From NCBI RefSeq assembly GCF_016786355.1, contig NZ_JADWYX010000097.1, forward strand, positions 1-35,779: a stretch of DNA of 35,779 nucleotides, given 5' to 3'. Each line of letters begins with the position of its first letter. Positions within the stretch are counted from its first letter, which is position 1. The stretch is from Frankia sp. AgB1.9 (lineage in GTDB: Bacteria > Actinomycetota > Actinomycetes > Frankiales > Frankiaceae). The notes below the pieces were generated by a model. That model saw only the letters and a program-made list of their open reading frames with translations, did no database searches and had not been told where the DNA came from. Below, piece by piece: positions 19,113-28,975 of the stretch. A program made the translations under genes and the position numbers.

Positions 19113-19655
19113 ATGAGCACGGCCGGGTCGCGAGCGCGACCGCACCCGCCGGAGGGCCCGGCCGAGCCGCCGGCGAGTGGTTCGCCGCCGGCGGTCGAGT
19201 TCACCGAGGACGAGGCGGCGGCCGTCGCGGTCGCCCTGGTCGCGATGTCTGACGGGCCGCTGGCCGACGCCGCGCGGGCCGCGCTGCACAAGGTGCTCAC
19301 CGCGCTCGGGCCGGCGGGGCAGGAACGGGTCGTCGAGCGGGCGGCCCAGGTGTGGACGCGCCCGGACGGCCTGCCCCGGTCAGCGGCGACGCCCGTCATC
19401 GAGGACGCGATGCGCGGTGGCGTCGCCGTCACGATCGACTACGTCGACGCCGCTGGGCGGCCGAGCCACCGCCGGGTCGAGCCGCATGCGTTCGCCTACG
19501 CCCGGGGCAGCTGGTACCTGCTGGCCTGGAGCCTGGACAAGGACGCGCCGCGCTGGTTCCGCTGGGACCGGATCGGCCACGCGGAACTCACGGACATCCC
19601 GATCCAGTGGCGCGAGGCCTTCGCCACCTTCCCCGCGCCGAGCCCCCGTTCCTAG
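19113..19655 (+). CDS. WYL-domain protein lacking the N-terminal HTH
   Basis: WYL domains are Sm-like ligand- or nucleic-acid-binding folds usually attached to a helix-turn-helix in regulators such as PafB/PafC and YafY. This 180-residue protein has the linker region (FTEDEAAAVAVALVAMSD, about 30-47), then the WYL core with GSWYLLAWSLDKDAPRWFRW (132-151), where Trp-Tyr-Leu are residues 134-136. The first 28 residues are Pro/Ala-rich, and no HTH is present or encoded in the 69-bp gap before it. The ATG follows GAGGTGGGAA. It is convergent with the S2P-like gene. It may be a ligand-sensing partner without its own DNA-binding part, or a truncated regulator. Confidence 0.82.
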   Translation: MSTAGSRARPHPPEGPAEPPASGSPPAVEFTEDEAAAVAVALVAMSDGPLADAARAALHKVLTALGPAGQERVVERAAQVWTRPDGLPRSAATPVIEDAMRGGVAVTIDYVDAAGRPSHRRVEPHAFAYARGSWYLLAWSLDKDAPRWFRWDRIGHAELTDIPIQWREAFATFPAPSPRS

Positions 19656-19670
19656 CGCCGCCAGCGCGGG

Positions 19671-21023
19671 TCAGCGGCCCGGGGGGTGGGGGCGACTGAA
19701 GCCCGCGACGACCGCGCGGCCGCGGGCAGGCGCGGTCTCGAGGGCGCGGCGGATCTCCAGCGGCCCGACGAGGCCGACGATGCGCGGGCCGCCGGCCGCG
19801 TCGCGCTGGTCCTCGTCCAGCACGAGGACGCAGCCGGCGGCCGGGCGCGCGGCCAGCCGCGGCGCGACGACGGCCAGCGGCTCGTCGGGGCGCGCGGTCG
19901 GGACCGCCGACAGCGGGATCGTGACCCGGCTGACCCGGGCCAGGTCCCGGTCGTCCAGCGGCACCGCGGCCAGGGCTCGGGCCAGCGCCACGCCGGTCAG
20001 CATGTCGTCCTCGTGGACCGTGAACACGGGCGCCACGAGCGCCCCCGGCCGGACCACCTCGGCGAGCGCGGCGTCGACGGTCTGCCACGACAGCAGCCTG
20101 GGGGGCGGCGGCGCCATGACGTCCCGGATGAACACACCCTCCAGCGCCGTGCCGGCCCGCTGGCGCGCCTGCTCCAGCCGGGAGGACGCGAGCGCCATCC
20201 AGCCGAGCAGCACCGCCCACAGCCCGACGAAACCGACCAGGAAGCAGGCCGCGACGCCGACGGCGAGCAGCACCCAGCCCACGATCACGCCGGTCTGGGC
20301 GACCACGGCCGCGGCCCGGCGGGGATCGCCGCCGCGCCGCAGCACGAAGGCGGCGAGGACCCGCCCGCCCGGAGTACGTGGCGAGGGCAGCAGGTCGACC
20401 AGCGTGATCAGCAGGGTGAACGTGCCGACCCACAGCCCGACCCTCGCCGCGAGCGCGAACGTGCCGCCGGGCGCGAACACACCGAGCGCGGTCAGCGCGC
20501 CGCCGAGCAGCAAGGTGGTCAGCAGCCCGGCGCGGGCGATCGCCGCGTCGGCCCGTGGGTCCAGCCTGTCGGACCGGGACTTATCCAGCTGCTGGGCTGG
20601 CGGGCCGGGAGCGGCGGCACCGCCGGGCGGCTCCGCCGGATACGGCTCGGCGGCGCCGACGCCGGATGCCCCGACCCCCCACACCATCTCGTCGGGGCCA
20701 CGGCGGAAGCCACCACCGGGCACCGGCGGCCGGCCGAGCACGAGCCTGCTCCCGAACGCGCCGAGCTGGATCGCGTGCACGTCGACGCCCGCGCGCCGGG
20801 CGGCCCAGGCCCGCGCGAGGTCGGCCACGACCAGAACGCCCACCAGCAGCAGGGCGCCGAGCAGGCCGGCACTGAAGTAGGCGGAGCCGGTCCGGTTGGG
20901 GACCGTGACCGGGAGCGTCAGCCAGCCGAGCAGGGCGGTGACGATCGCCACCGAGACCGCCAGGCCCGGACGCACGACGATCCTGGGCAGTCGTCGGCCG
21001 CTGCCCGCGTCTTGGGTGCCCAT
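19671..21023 (-). CDS. S2P (M50)-like membrane protein with CBS pair, catalytically degenerate
   Basis: The 450-residue protein has the plan of actinobacterial site-2 proteases with C-terminal CBS domains: N-terminal transmembrane helices, a membrane core with two motif helices, and a CBS pair from about 300 to 440. Where active proteases have HExxH, this one has ADLAR (67-71) followed by the conserved-looking AWAARRAGVDVHAI. Where they have NLLPxxPLDGGR it has DLLPSPRTPGGR (210-221), so the catalytic Asp is Pro218. Both zinc and catalytic motifs are therefore lost in a full-length intact frame. A Pro/Gly-rich loop lies at 97-150. The ATG at 21021-21023 has GAGGAG 8-13 nt upstream. It is divergent from uvrB. 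It is probably a pseudoprotease that binds rather than cuts. Confidence 0.75.
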   Translation of the reverse strand: MGTQDAGSGRRLPRIVVRPGLAVSVAIVTALLGWLTLPVTVPNRTGSAYFSAGLLGALLLVGVLVVADLARAWAARRAGVDVHAIQLGAFGSRLVLGRPPVPGGGFRRGPDEMVWGVGASGVGAAEPYPAEPPGGAAAPGPPAQQLDKSRSDRLDPRADAAIARAGLLTTLLLGGALTALGVFAPGGTFALAARVGLWVGTFTLLITLVDLLPSPRTPGGRVLAAFVLRRGGDPRRAAAVVAQTGVIVGWVLLAVGVAACFLVGFVGLWAVLLGWMALASSRLEQARQRAGTALEGVFIRDVMAPPPPRLLSWQTVDAALAEVVRPGALVAPVFTVHEDDMLTGVALARALAAVPLDDRDLARVSRVTIPLSAVPTARPDEPLAVVAPRLAARPAAGCVLVLDEDQRDAAGGPRIVGLVGPLEIRRALETAPARGRAVVAGFSRPHPPGR

Positions 21024-21215
21024 GGTCGTCCGGCTCCTCTCGGGGACTCGCTCATCGCGTCCCTGTCCCTATCCCCCAACGACTGTCGTGCCCCTCACCC
21101 TCCCGTCCGAACCGGGATCTTCGGCCGGCACCCGGCCATCGTGACGCCCGCCACCGACAGGTTCGGCCGACCGGCCGGGGCCGTGCTCCGAGGCCGCCGG
21201 GCGGCCCGGCGGAAA

Positions 21216-21238
21216 CTGTCGGACGGGTGTGGTGTTCT
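21216..21238 (+). promoter_or_regulatory. PafBC-type promoter element of uvrB
   Basis: CTGTCGGAC (21216-21224) is followed by exactly 8 nt and then TGTTCT (21233-21238). It shares TGTCRGAC-N8 with the uvrA element. The -10 differs from TANNNT at the A. The box ends 7 nt before the uvrB ATG and no Shine-Dalgarno is visible, so the transcript would be leaderless. Confidence 0.45.
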
Positions 21239-21245
21239 GGTTCGT

Positions 21246-23462
<2,217 letters not shown>

Positions 23463-23482
23463 CCGGGCCTGGTGGCCGCCAG

Positions 23483-23516
23483 CTCGGCCTGGCCGGGGGG
23501 GGCCGGCCAGGCCGAG
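23483..23516. terminator. Bidirectional terminator between uvrB and sensor gene
   Basis: A perfect 12-bp inverted repeat pairs 23483-23494 with 23505-23516, with a 10-nt G-rich loop. It lies in the 66-bp gap between two convergent genes, which is where a shared terminator is expected. There is no T-tract, as is common in GC-rich actinomycetes. Confidence 0.7.
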
Positions 23517-23528
23517 GGCGGACGCGGG

Positions 23529-24929
23529 TTAGCTGATCTTGATGGTGGCCAGGAGGGCGTCGGTGACGGTGGGGTTGCCGCTGTAGTCGAGGACGCGGAA
23601 TGGGATGCGGGGCAGGTACCAGCTGCGCGGGTAGAAGGTGTAGTCGTCGTCGGCGCAATGAGCGACCCACATGTCGTAGACGGCGGTCTGGCCGGCCAAG
23701 GTCCGGGGACCCTGCTCGATCGGCGCCCGAACATCGGTCCGGGTGTCGCCCGGGGCTCCGGACACGACGGGGTCGCTGCCGTCGCTGTTCGCGTTCGGCG
23801 GTCGCCGCGGGCAGCCGACTGGCCCGGCGTCGGCGCTCCAGCCGTCGTCCTGATGCGCCTGGAACGGCTGCCCCGCGTGGCCGGTGACGGTGCCCACCTC
23901 GATCAGGATGCCGGAGCAGCTGGCATCGGAGCGGTAGGCGAAGGCCGTGCCCGGCACCAGACAGGCCCACCGGCCGTGCGGGGCCAGCGTGCCGCTGCGC
24001 GGGTTGAAGACGGCCCACAGAACCGTCCAGCCCTTGGGCGGGATCAGTGAGACTCCGTCGTCGAAGAACATCCGCCGGGACTCGTCGGAACCGACCTTGA
24101 TCGTGGCGAGTAGCTGGGCGTCCGCATCCGGGTGACCGACCGCGTCGAGCACCTGGAACGGGACGTCGGGGAGATACCAGCTGCGCGGGTAGAACGTGAA
24201 CCCGTTGTTGCAATGGGCAGCCCACTTGTCGTAGGCGCCGGTGTACCCGTTCACCGTCCAGGCGCTCTGCTCGACCAGCGACGGGCCACCCGCCGACTCG
24301 GGGTCGCCGCTGGCCGGCGCCGCTCCTGGCCAGATCTCGTTGACGGCGCCGTTCACCCCGTCGGCCGGCGGAGTCGGGCAGGGCGCCTGACCCGACCCCT
24401 GGTACCAGCCCCAGGGCTGGTGTGCCTGGAACGGCGCTCCCTCCTGGCCGACCACGCTGCCGGACTGCAGCTCGATGCCACCGTCGCAGGGCAGGTCGGC
24501 GTACTGCGAGACCGGCGGCACCAGGCAGACCTGCATGTCACCTGACTCGCCGGAGGCGCTGACCGTCCAGCCTTTCGGCGGGATCAGGGACACCCCGCCG
24601 AACAGGTGCACGCGCCCGTCCTGCGGGGGCGGCGCGGTCGTGGTGGGCGCGGGCGGGGTGGTCGTCGGTGGGGCACTCGGCGGCGTCGCCGTGCTGGTCT
24701 TGGCCGGGACGATCGTGGTGGGGCCCGAGTCGTCGCCCAGGCCGAGCCCGAACACCACCGCGACGGCGCCGACGGCGACGGCCGCCAGGCCGGCGACCAG
24801 GACCGTCCGGCGCTGCCGGCGGTGGTGCTGCCCAACCCTCGTCCGCACCTCCTCGGCTCGGAACGGGTTGTCGGGCATGTCGGTGGCCGCGGCCCGCAGC
24901 AGCCTGGCGAGGTCGTTCGTCTCGTTCAT
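23529..24929 (-). CDS. Single-pass membrane sensor/anti-sigma-like protein with duplicated four-Cys ectodomain
   Basis: I do not recognise a named family. The 466-residue protein has a cytosolic N-terminus of about 42 residues, one transmembrane helix (about 43-65) and a Pro/Thr-rich linker (70-104). Two homologous extracytoplasmic units follow, at about 107-279 and 287-465. Both units contain GVSLIPPKGWTV (112-123 and 292-303) and FYPRSWYLP (246-254 and 432-440), and both end in LLATIK. Each has four cysteines in the same order: 135, 148, 184, 240 and 323, 338, 373, 425, which suggests two disulfides per unit. The ATG overlaps the sigma-factor stop as ATGA, so the two are translationally coupled. 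By position and topology it is likely the regulator of that sigma factor, but no classical zinc-binding anti-sigma (HxxxCxxC) motif is visible. Confidence 0.82.
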   Translation of the reverse strand: MNETNDLARLLRAAATDMPDNPFRAEEVRTRVGQHHRRQRRTVLVAGLAAVAVGAVAVVFGLGLGDDSGPTTIVPAKTSTATPPSAPPTTTPPAPTTTAPPPQDGRVHLFGGVSLIPPKGWTVSASGESGDMQVCLVPPVSQYADLPCDGGIELQSGSVVGQEGAPFQAHQPWGWYQGSGQAPCPTPPADGVNGAVNEIWPGAAPASGDPESAGGPSLVEQSAWTVNGYTGAYDKWAAHCNNGFTFYPRSWYLPDVPFQVLDAVGHPDADAQLLATIKVGSDESRRMFFDDGVSLIPPKGWTVLWAVFNPRSGTLAPHGRWACLVPGTAFAYRSDASCSGILIEVGTVTGHAGQPFQAHQDDGWSADAGPVGCPRRPPNANSDGSDPVVSGAPGDTRTDVRAPIEQGPRTLAGQTAVYDMWVAHCADDDYTFYPRSWYLPRIPFRVLDYSGNPTVTDALLATIKIS

Positions 24930-25492
24930 CGGGCCTCTCCGGTCTGGCCGTAGGCGTCCTGGGAGCTGCGCGGCCCACGCCGCGCCACGCCGTCCGGCGG
25001 CGGTCCGTCGGCCGGATCGGCCATAAGGAGGCGCAGGCGGTCCAGCCCGCGGGAGGTGAGGCTCTTGATGGTCCCGACCGTGCAGCCAAGCTGCCGCGCG
25101 GTCTCTGCCTCGCTGAGGTCCTCGTAGTGGCGCAGCACGACCGCCGCCCGCTGCCGGGCCGGCAGCCGCCGCAGCGCCATGACCAGCCGGGCCCGCTCGT
25201 CGGCCGCGTCGGTCGGCGCCATGCCCTCGCGGCTGGGCTGGTCGGGGATCGTCGCGACGGGCCGCTCGCCGGACGCGCGCCGTCGCCACCAGGAGCACGA
25301 CAGGTTGATCATGGTGCGCCGGGTGTATGCCTCCCAGCCGGCCGGCTCGACCTTGCCGCGACGCAGCCAGACCGCGAGCAGCGCGCTCTGGACGAGGTCC
25401 TCGGCCCGCCCGGCGTCGCCGGTCAACAGGTAGGCGGTCCGCCCGAGCGCTGGGCCCCGGTTGCGCACGAACCCGATGAAGTCGTCATCCAC
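24926..25492 (-). CDS. RNA polymerase sigma factor, SigE-type ECF subfamily
   Basis: This 188-residue protein is an extracytoplasmic-function sigma factor of the actinobacterial SigE-type subfamily. Region 2 is represented by FVRNRGPALGRTAYLLTGD, AEDLVQSALLAVWLR and WEAYTRRTMINLSCSWWRRR. Region 4, which binds the -35, is LRRLPARQRAAVVLRHYEDLSEAETARQLGCTVGTIKSLTSRGLDRLR, with the HTH in its second half. The GTG at 25490-25492 follows AAGGA at 8 nt. The last codons overlap the sensor gene by 4 nt. The membrane-protein gene ends 84 bp upstream on the same strand and may be co-transcribed. A TTGACA (minus strand, 25575-25580) lies at the end of that gene, but no matching -10 is evident. Confidence 0.92.
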   Translation of the reverse strand: MDDDFIGFVRNRGPALGRTAYLLTGDAGRAEDLVQSALLAVWLRRGKVEPAGWEAYTRRTMINLSCSWWRRRASGERPVATIPDQPSREGMAPTDAADERARLVMALRRLPARQRAAVVLRHYEDLSEAETARQLGCTVGTIKSLTSRGLDRLRLLMADPADGPPPDGVARRGPRSSQDAYGQTGEAR

Positions 25493-25576
25493 GTGGGCGT
25501 CCTTCTGCTTGCCCGGCCGAATGTGGCCGGTGAGTGCAGTAGGGACGCGACGGCGGCGACGAAACGTTCGAGGGTG

Positions 25577-26392
25577 TCAAGAACCCGACAGCTCCGCCCG
25601 GCCGGGCTCGGACCGTCGGCGTCGGTGGCGGGCGACGAGAGCCCGCGCGGCCAGCCGGAGCAGGCCGGCGGCGAACAGCAGCAGGAGTCCCGCGCCGAGG
25701 TGGCCGTCGAGCCAGGTGACGAGCGTGCGGCCCCATGGCGACACGGCCCGGGCCGCCAGCAGGTAGACCGACGTCTGGATGGCCATGCCCGCGGTCACGA
25801 AGCTCAGGAACCGCCGCCAGGAGACGCCGCTGCCGCCGAGGGCCGCGTCCACCGCGGGGTTGGCGTTGACCAGGCAGACGTAGAGCAGGACGCGCTCCGT
25901 GGACCGCCGCGACAGTGCGTCGACGACGCGTCGCCCGCCCGGGCGCAGCGCCAGCAGCGAGCGCAGGTCGTTGCGGGCGATGCCGAAATAGGCGATCCGT
26001 ACCAGCGCCCGCAGCGGCACCGCGATCAGGAGCGCGGGCAGGAAGGGCACGGATCCGCCGACGAGAAGCATGACCGACCAGGTCGGCCGCAACGCGATGA
26101 GCAGCAGCGGGGCACTCGGGGCCAGCCGGGGCAGCAGCGCCAGCCCGACGGCGCCCCCGCCGTACAGCGCGGCGAGCAGCAGCACCGGCCAGATCCGCGG
26201 GACCCAACCGACCCACCGTCGCGACGCCGGGCTCGGCTCAGGCTGGCTCGGTCCAGGCGGGCTCGGCTCAGGCGGGCTCGGCTCAGGCGGGCTCGGCTCA
26301 GGCGGGCTCGGCTCAGGCGGGCTCGGCTCAGGCGGGTGCGGCCCTACCGGCCCCGCCGGCTCGGCCGCCGTCGCCGGCCTCCTGCCCACCAT
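25577..26392 (-). CDS. Polytopic membrane protein with N-terminal PEPSP repeats
   Basis: I do not recognise a specific family; the order of helices loosely resembles DedA/VTT-type proteins. In the 271-residue version chosen, residues 20-55 are tandem PEPSP pentapeptides. Hydrophobic segments follow at about 65-88, 94-126 and two to three more in the second half (around FVTAGMAIQTSVYLLAARAV and GAGLLLLFAAGLLRLAARAL). The C-terminus is Arg-rich. The ATG at 26390-26392 is preferred over a TTG at 26435-26437 that adds 15 Arg-rich residues; neither has a good Shine-Dalgarno. The gene is divergent from coaE with under 90 bp between starts. It lies directly upstream of the sigma-sensor pair and may be part of that module. 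Confidence 0.7.
   Translation of the reverse strand: MVGRRPATAAEPAGPVGPHPPEPSPPEPSPPEPSPPEPSPPEPSPPGPSQPEPSPASRRWVGWVPRIWPVLLLAALYGGGAVGLALLPRLAPSAPLLLIALRPTWSVMLLVGGSVPFLPALLIAVPLRALVRIAYFGIARNDLRSLLALRPGGRRVVDALSRRSTERVLLYVCLVNANPAVDAALGGSGVSWRRFLSFVTAGMAIQTSVYLLAARAVSPWGRTLVTWLDGHLGAGLLLLFAAGLLRLAARALVARHRRRRSEPGRAELSGS
26236..26340. repeat. 15-bp in-frame tandem repeat (seven units)
   Basis: Seven 15-bp units run from 26236 to 26340; four (26266-26325) are identical, GCTCAGGCGGGCTCG, and the flanking ones diverge by one or a few bases. On the minus strand they encode the PEPSP repeats of the membrane protein. As with the yvcK repeat, the unit preserves frame and is a candidate variable-number site. 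Confidence 0.93.
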
Positions 26393-26476
26393 TCGTCCAG
26401 GATGCCTGGTCCGACGCCGGCGAACAGGCCGACCCAACGGGCGCGCCGGCGCGCGAGGTGCGGCAGACTCGGCGTC

Positions 26477-27079
26477 GTGGTGCGGGTGGGACTTACCGGT
26501 GGGATCGGGTCAGGGAAGAGCGCCGTGTCGAGCCGGCTGGCCGAGCACGGCGCCATCGTCATCGACGCGGACAAGCTCGCCAGGGAGGTGGTCGCGCCGG
26601 GCACCCCCGGGCTCGCGGCGGTGGCCGAGGCCTTCGGCCCTGGCATCCTGCGCCCGGACGGCAGTCTCGACCGCGAACAGCTCGGGAAAATCGTGTTCGC
26701 CGACCCGGCGGCCCGCCGTCGGCTGGAGGGCATCACCCATCCGCTGATCCGGGACGAGACCGCCCGGCAGTTCAGCGCCCCACCGCCGGGGGCGGTCGTC
26801 GTCCATGACATCCCGCTGCTGGTCGAGGCGGGGATGGCGAAGGGCTACGACGCCGTGGTCATCGTCGAGGCACCCCGAGCGCTCCGGCTGGAACGGCTGG
26901 CGGCTCGCGGGCTCCCGCGTGACCAGGCCGAGGCCCGGATGGCCAACCAGGCCTCCGACGAGGACCGTCGCGCCGTCGCCGACGTCCTGCTCGACAACTC
27001 CGGATCGCTGGCCGAGCTGCACGCCCAGGTGGACGCGCTCTGGTTGGACCTCGTCGGCCGCCGGGACACCGCCGGCTAA
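26477..27079 (+). CDS. coaE: Dephospho-CoA kinase
   Basis: CoaE phosphorylates the 3'-hydroxyl of dephospho-CoA, the last step of CoA synthesis. The P-loop is GGIGSGKS (8-15), followed by the family's VIDADKLAREVVAPGTPGL and the CoA-binding THPLIRDE and VHDIPLLVEAGM. RMANQASDEDRRAVADVLLDN completes the set near the C-terminus. The 200-residue length is normal. Two adjacent GTG codons (26477 and 26480) are possible starts; I list the first. GAGGTG lies about 18 nt upstream, further than usual. In mycobacteria coaE also lies close to uvrB. Confidence 0.95.
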   Translation: MVRVGLTGGIGSGKSAVSSRLAEHGAIVIDADKLAREVVAPGTPGLAAVAEAFGPGILRPDGSLDREQLGKIVFADPAARRRLEGITHPLIRDETARQFSAPPPGAVVVHDIPLLVEAGMAKGYDAVVIVEAPRALRLERLAARGLPRDQAEARMANQASDEDRRAVADVLLDNSGSLAELHAQVDALWLDLVGRRDTAG

Positions 27080-27147
27080 GGACCCGGCAGCAGCCGGTCC
27101 GGCACCGCTCCACCGCGCTCGCGACCGTCCTGGTCGCGGCCGCGCCG

Positions 27148-27483
27148 ATGATTCCCGCCGTCCTGGCCTGTCTCACAGAGGTGGACACGCCAGACGCGCA
27201 GGAGCTGTCCCTCCTCGGCACCCGGCTCCCGCCGCACCTGCGGCTGCGTACCGTCGTGCTGCCGGCCGGGGACGCCGTCGCGTTCCAGCGGGCCGACTGG
27301 GTCGACACGCTCATCGTCGTGGAGCTCGGCGAGCTCGACGTCGAGTGCGACGACGGCACCCACGCGACGTTCCGGACGGGCGCGATCCTCGTCCTCGACC
27401 TGCCGGAGCCGCGGTGGCTGCGCAACCGGGGGGCCGGCCCGCTCGTCCTGTCCGCGGTGTCCCGCCGCCGGCCACCGGGCTGA
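27148..27483 (+). CDS. Small cupin-fold protein
   Basis: The 111-residue product has a single small beta-barrel pattern: RTVVLPAGDAVAFQRADWVDTLIVVELGELDVECDDGTHATFRTGAILVLDLPEP. The run LIVVELGELDVECDDG followed by FRTGAILVLD matches the second half of the cupin motif (G(X)5PxG-like turn replaced by FRTGAIL). The metal-binding His/Glu set of classical cupins is mostly absent, so a catalytic role is doubtful; binding or signalling is possible. The ATG at 27148 lies 68 bp after coaE on the same strand. No clear Shine-Dalgarno is present. Confidence 0.65.
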   Translation: MIPAVLACLTEVDTPDAQELSLLGTRLPPHLRLRTVVLPAGDAVAFQRADWVDTLIVVELGELDVECDDGTHATFRTGAILVLDLPEPRWLRNRGAGPLVLSAVSRRRPPG

Positions 27484-27740
27484 GCCGCGCCGCTCGCCCG
27501 CCGCCGCCGCCGACGACGACTCGAAACGCCGACGACGATTTTCGGCTGTCCGCACTCCGACCGCGACACAACTGGACAACGCATGGCCGACACGGAAAGG
27601 TCGGTCACGTTGTGCATCAGCCCATCGGGCCGGTGTCCGGTCGCACCGACGTGGCTGGCCCCGCCCACAATGCCGCCTCAGGCCACGGACGCGCGAGCGG
27701 AACGCGCGCGCACGTCCGTCGGCCGTGTTGGGAGCCGACC

Positions 27741-28829
27741 GTGAACCCCCAGTCCTCGCCCACCCCAGTCCGGCACTGCGCCGTCCCGCCGCACCTGCTC
27801 GAGCGGATCATCCGCAACGGCACCGCCGAGCAGCGCGACTGGGCACTGCAGACCCTCGCTCTGGACAACACGCAGCGCACCGTCCGCGTGCACAACGCGC
27901 TCGTCACCGAGTTCTGGGGCGGTCGACGCCCCCGGCCCACCCCGGCGCCGAAGCCGACCCCGACGACCAGCGGGCTGCGCCGCACGATCGACGACGAGAA
28001 GGGCAGCGAGAACCTGCCCGGCACCACCGTGCGTACCGAGGGCCAGGCGCCGACCGCCGACGTCGAGGTCAACGAGGCCTACGACGGGCTGGGCGCGACG
28101 TACACCTTCTACTCCGAGGTGCTGTCGCGGAACTCGGTCGACGACCACGGCCTGCCGCTGATCGCCTCGGTTCACTACGGCGACCACTACGACAACGCCT
28201 TCTGGAACGGCGACCAGATGGTCTTCGGCGACGGTGACGGCGAGCTGTTCAACCGGTTCACCGTCTCGCTCGACGTGATCGGCCACGAGCTGACCCACGG
28301 CGTCACGCAGTACACGGCCGGGCTCGCCTACCTGAACCAGGCCGGGGCGCTCAACGAGTCGGTCAGCGACGTCTTCGGTTCGCTGGTCAAGCAGTACAAG
28401 CTCGGGCAGAAGGCGTCCGACGCCGACTGGCTGATCGGCGCCGGCCTGCTGGCCCCCGGCGTGCAGGGCGAGGCGCTGCGGTCGATGAAGGCGCCGGGAA
28501 CCGCGTTCGACGACCCGACGCTGGGCAAGGACGACCAGCCGGCCACGATGTCGCGCTACGTCCACACCGCCTCGGACAACGGCGGGGTGCACACCAACTC
28601 CGGTATTCCCAACCACGCGTTCTACCTCGCCGCCATCGCGCTCGGCGGGCACGCCTGGGAGCAGGCCGGCAAGATCTGGTACGCCACGCTGACCTCCGGG
28701 CGAGTGAAGGCGAACTCGACCTTCGCCCAGTTCGCCACGCTGACGGTCTCCGAGGCCAGGACGCTCTTCGGCAAGACCGAGGCGCAGGCCGTGCAGGACG
28801 CCTGGAAGCAGGTCGGCATCAAGGTGTGA
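27741..28829 (+). CDS. Protealysin-like M4 metallopeptidase without signal peptide
   Basis: M4 (thermolysin) peptidases cut proteins using zinc. Here HELTH (182-186, catalytic Glu183) and NESVSD (Glu206 as third ligand) form the site, and His284 in GGVHTNSGIPNH is the transition-state histidine. The 362-residue length, a short propeptide and the N-terminal HCAVPPHLLERI are characteristic of the protealysin subgroup, whose PPxxL motif inhibits the enzyme until processed. There is no signal peptide, so it acts in the cytosol or leaves by a non-classical route. A Pro/Thr linker (about 60-80) joins propeptide and catalytic domain. The GTG at 27741 follows GGGAG at 7 nt. An emfourin-like inhibitor gene follows at 146 bp. 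Confidence 0.92.
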   Translation: MNPQSSPTPVRHCAVPPHLLERIIRNGTAEQRDWALQTLALDNTQRTVRVHNALVTEFWGGRRPRPTPAPKPTPTTSGLRRTIDDEKGSENLPGTTVRTEGQAPTADVEVNEAYDGLGATYTFYSEVLSRNSVDDHGLPLIASVHYGDHYDNAFWNGDQMVFGDGDGELFNRFTVSLDVIGHELTHGVTQYTAGLAYLNQAGALNESVSDVFGSLVKQYKLGQKASDADWLIGAGLLAPGVQGEALRSMKAPGTAFDDPTLGKDDQPATMSRYVHTASDNGGVHTNSGIPNHAFYLAAIALGGHAWEQAGKIWYATLTSGRVKANSTFAQFATLTVSEARTLFGKTEAQAVQDAWKQVGIKV

Positions 28830-28906
28830 CGCGCCAGCAGCCACCGAGTGCGGGCCGGCTCTCGATCCGCGGGCCATCGGACCGGTCAGGCGGAATCAAC
28901 GGGACC

Positions 28907-28936
28907 TTGGTATGGCCGGCGGGATCGGGGGACAAT
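28907..28936 (+). promoter_or_regulatory. Candidate promoter of the emfourin-like gene
   Basis: TTGGTA (28907-28912) and GACAAT (28931-28936) are 18 nt apart, giving a start near 28943. This would let the inhibitor be made independently of the peptidase. Confidence 0.35.
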
Positions 28937-28975
28937 GCAATCATGAGGGACAGTCGGTCATGAGTGCGGTCGGTC

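Noticed and set aside
19686..21245. Upstream extension of uvrB by about 520 codons
   Set aside because: The extension is antisense to the S2P-like gene and has no homology; the UvrB core and normal length fit the ATG at 21246.
26236..26340. CRISPR or transposon-end repeats
   Set aside because: The 15-bp units are in frame and code for PEPSP pentapeptides in a membrane protein.
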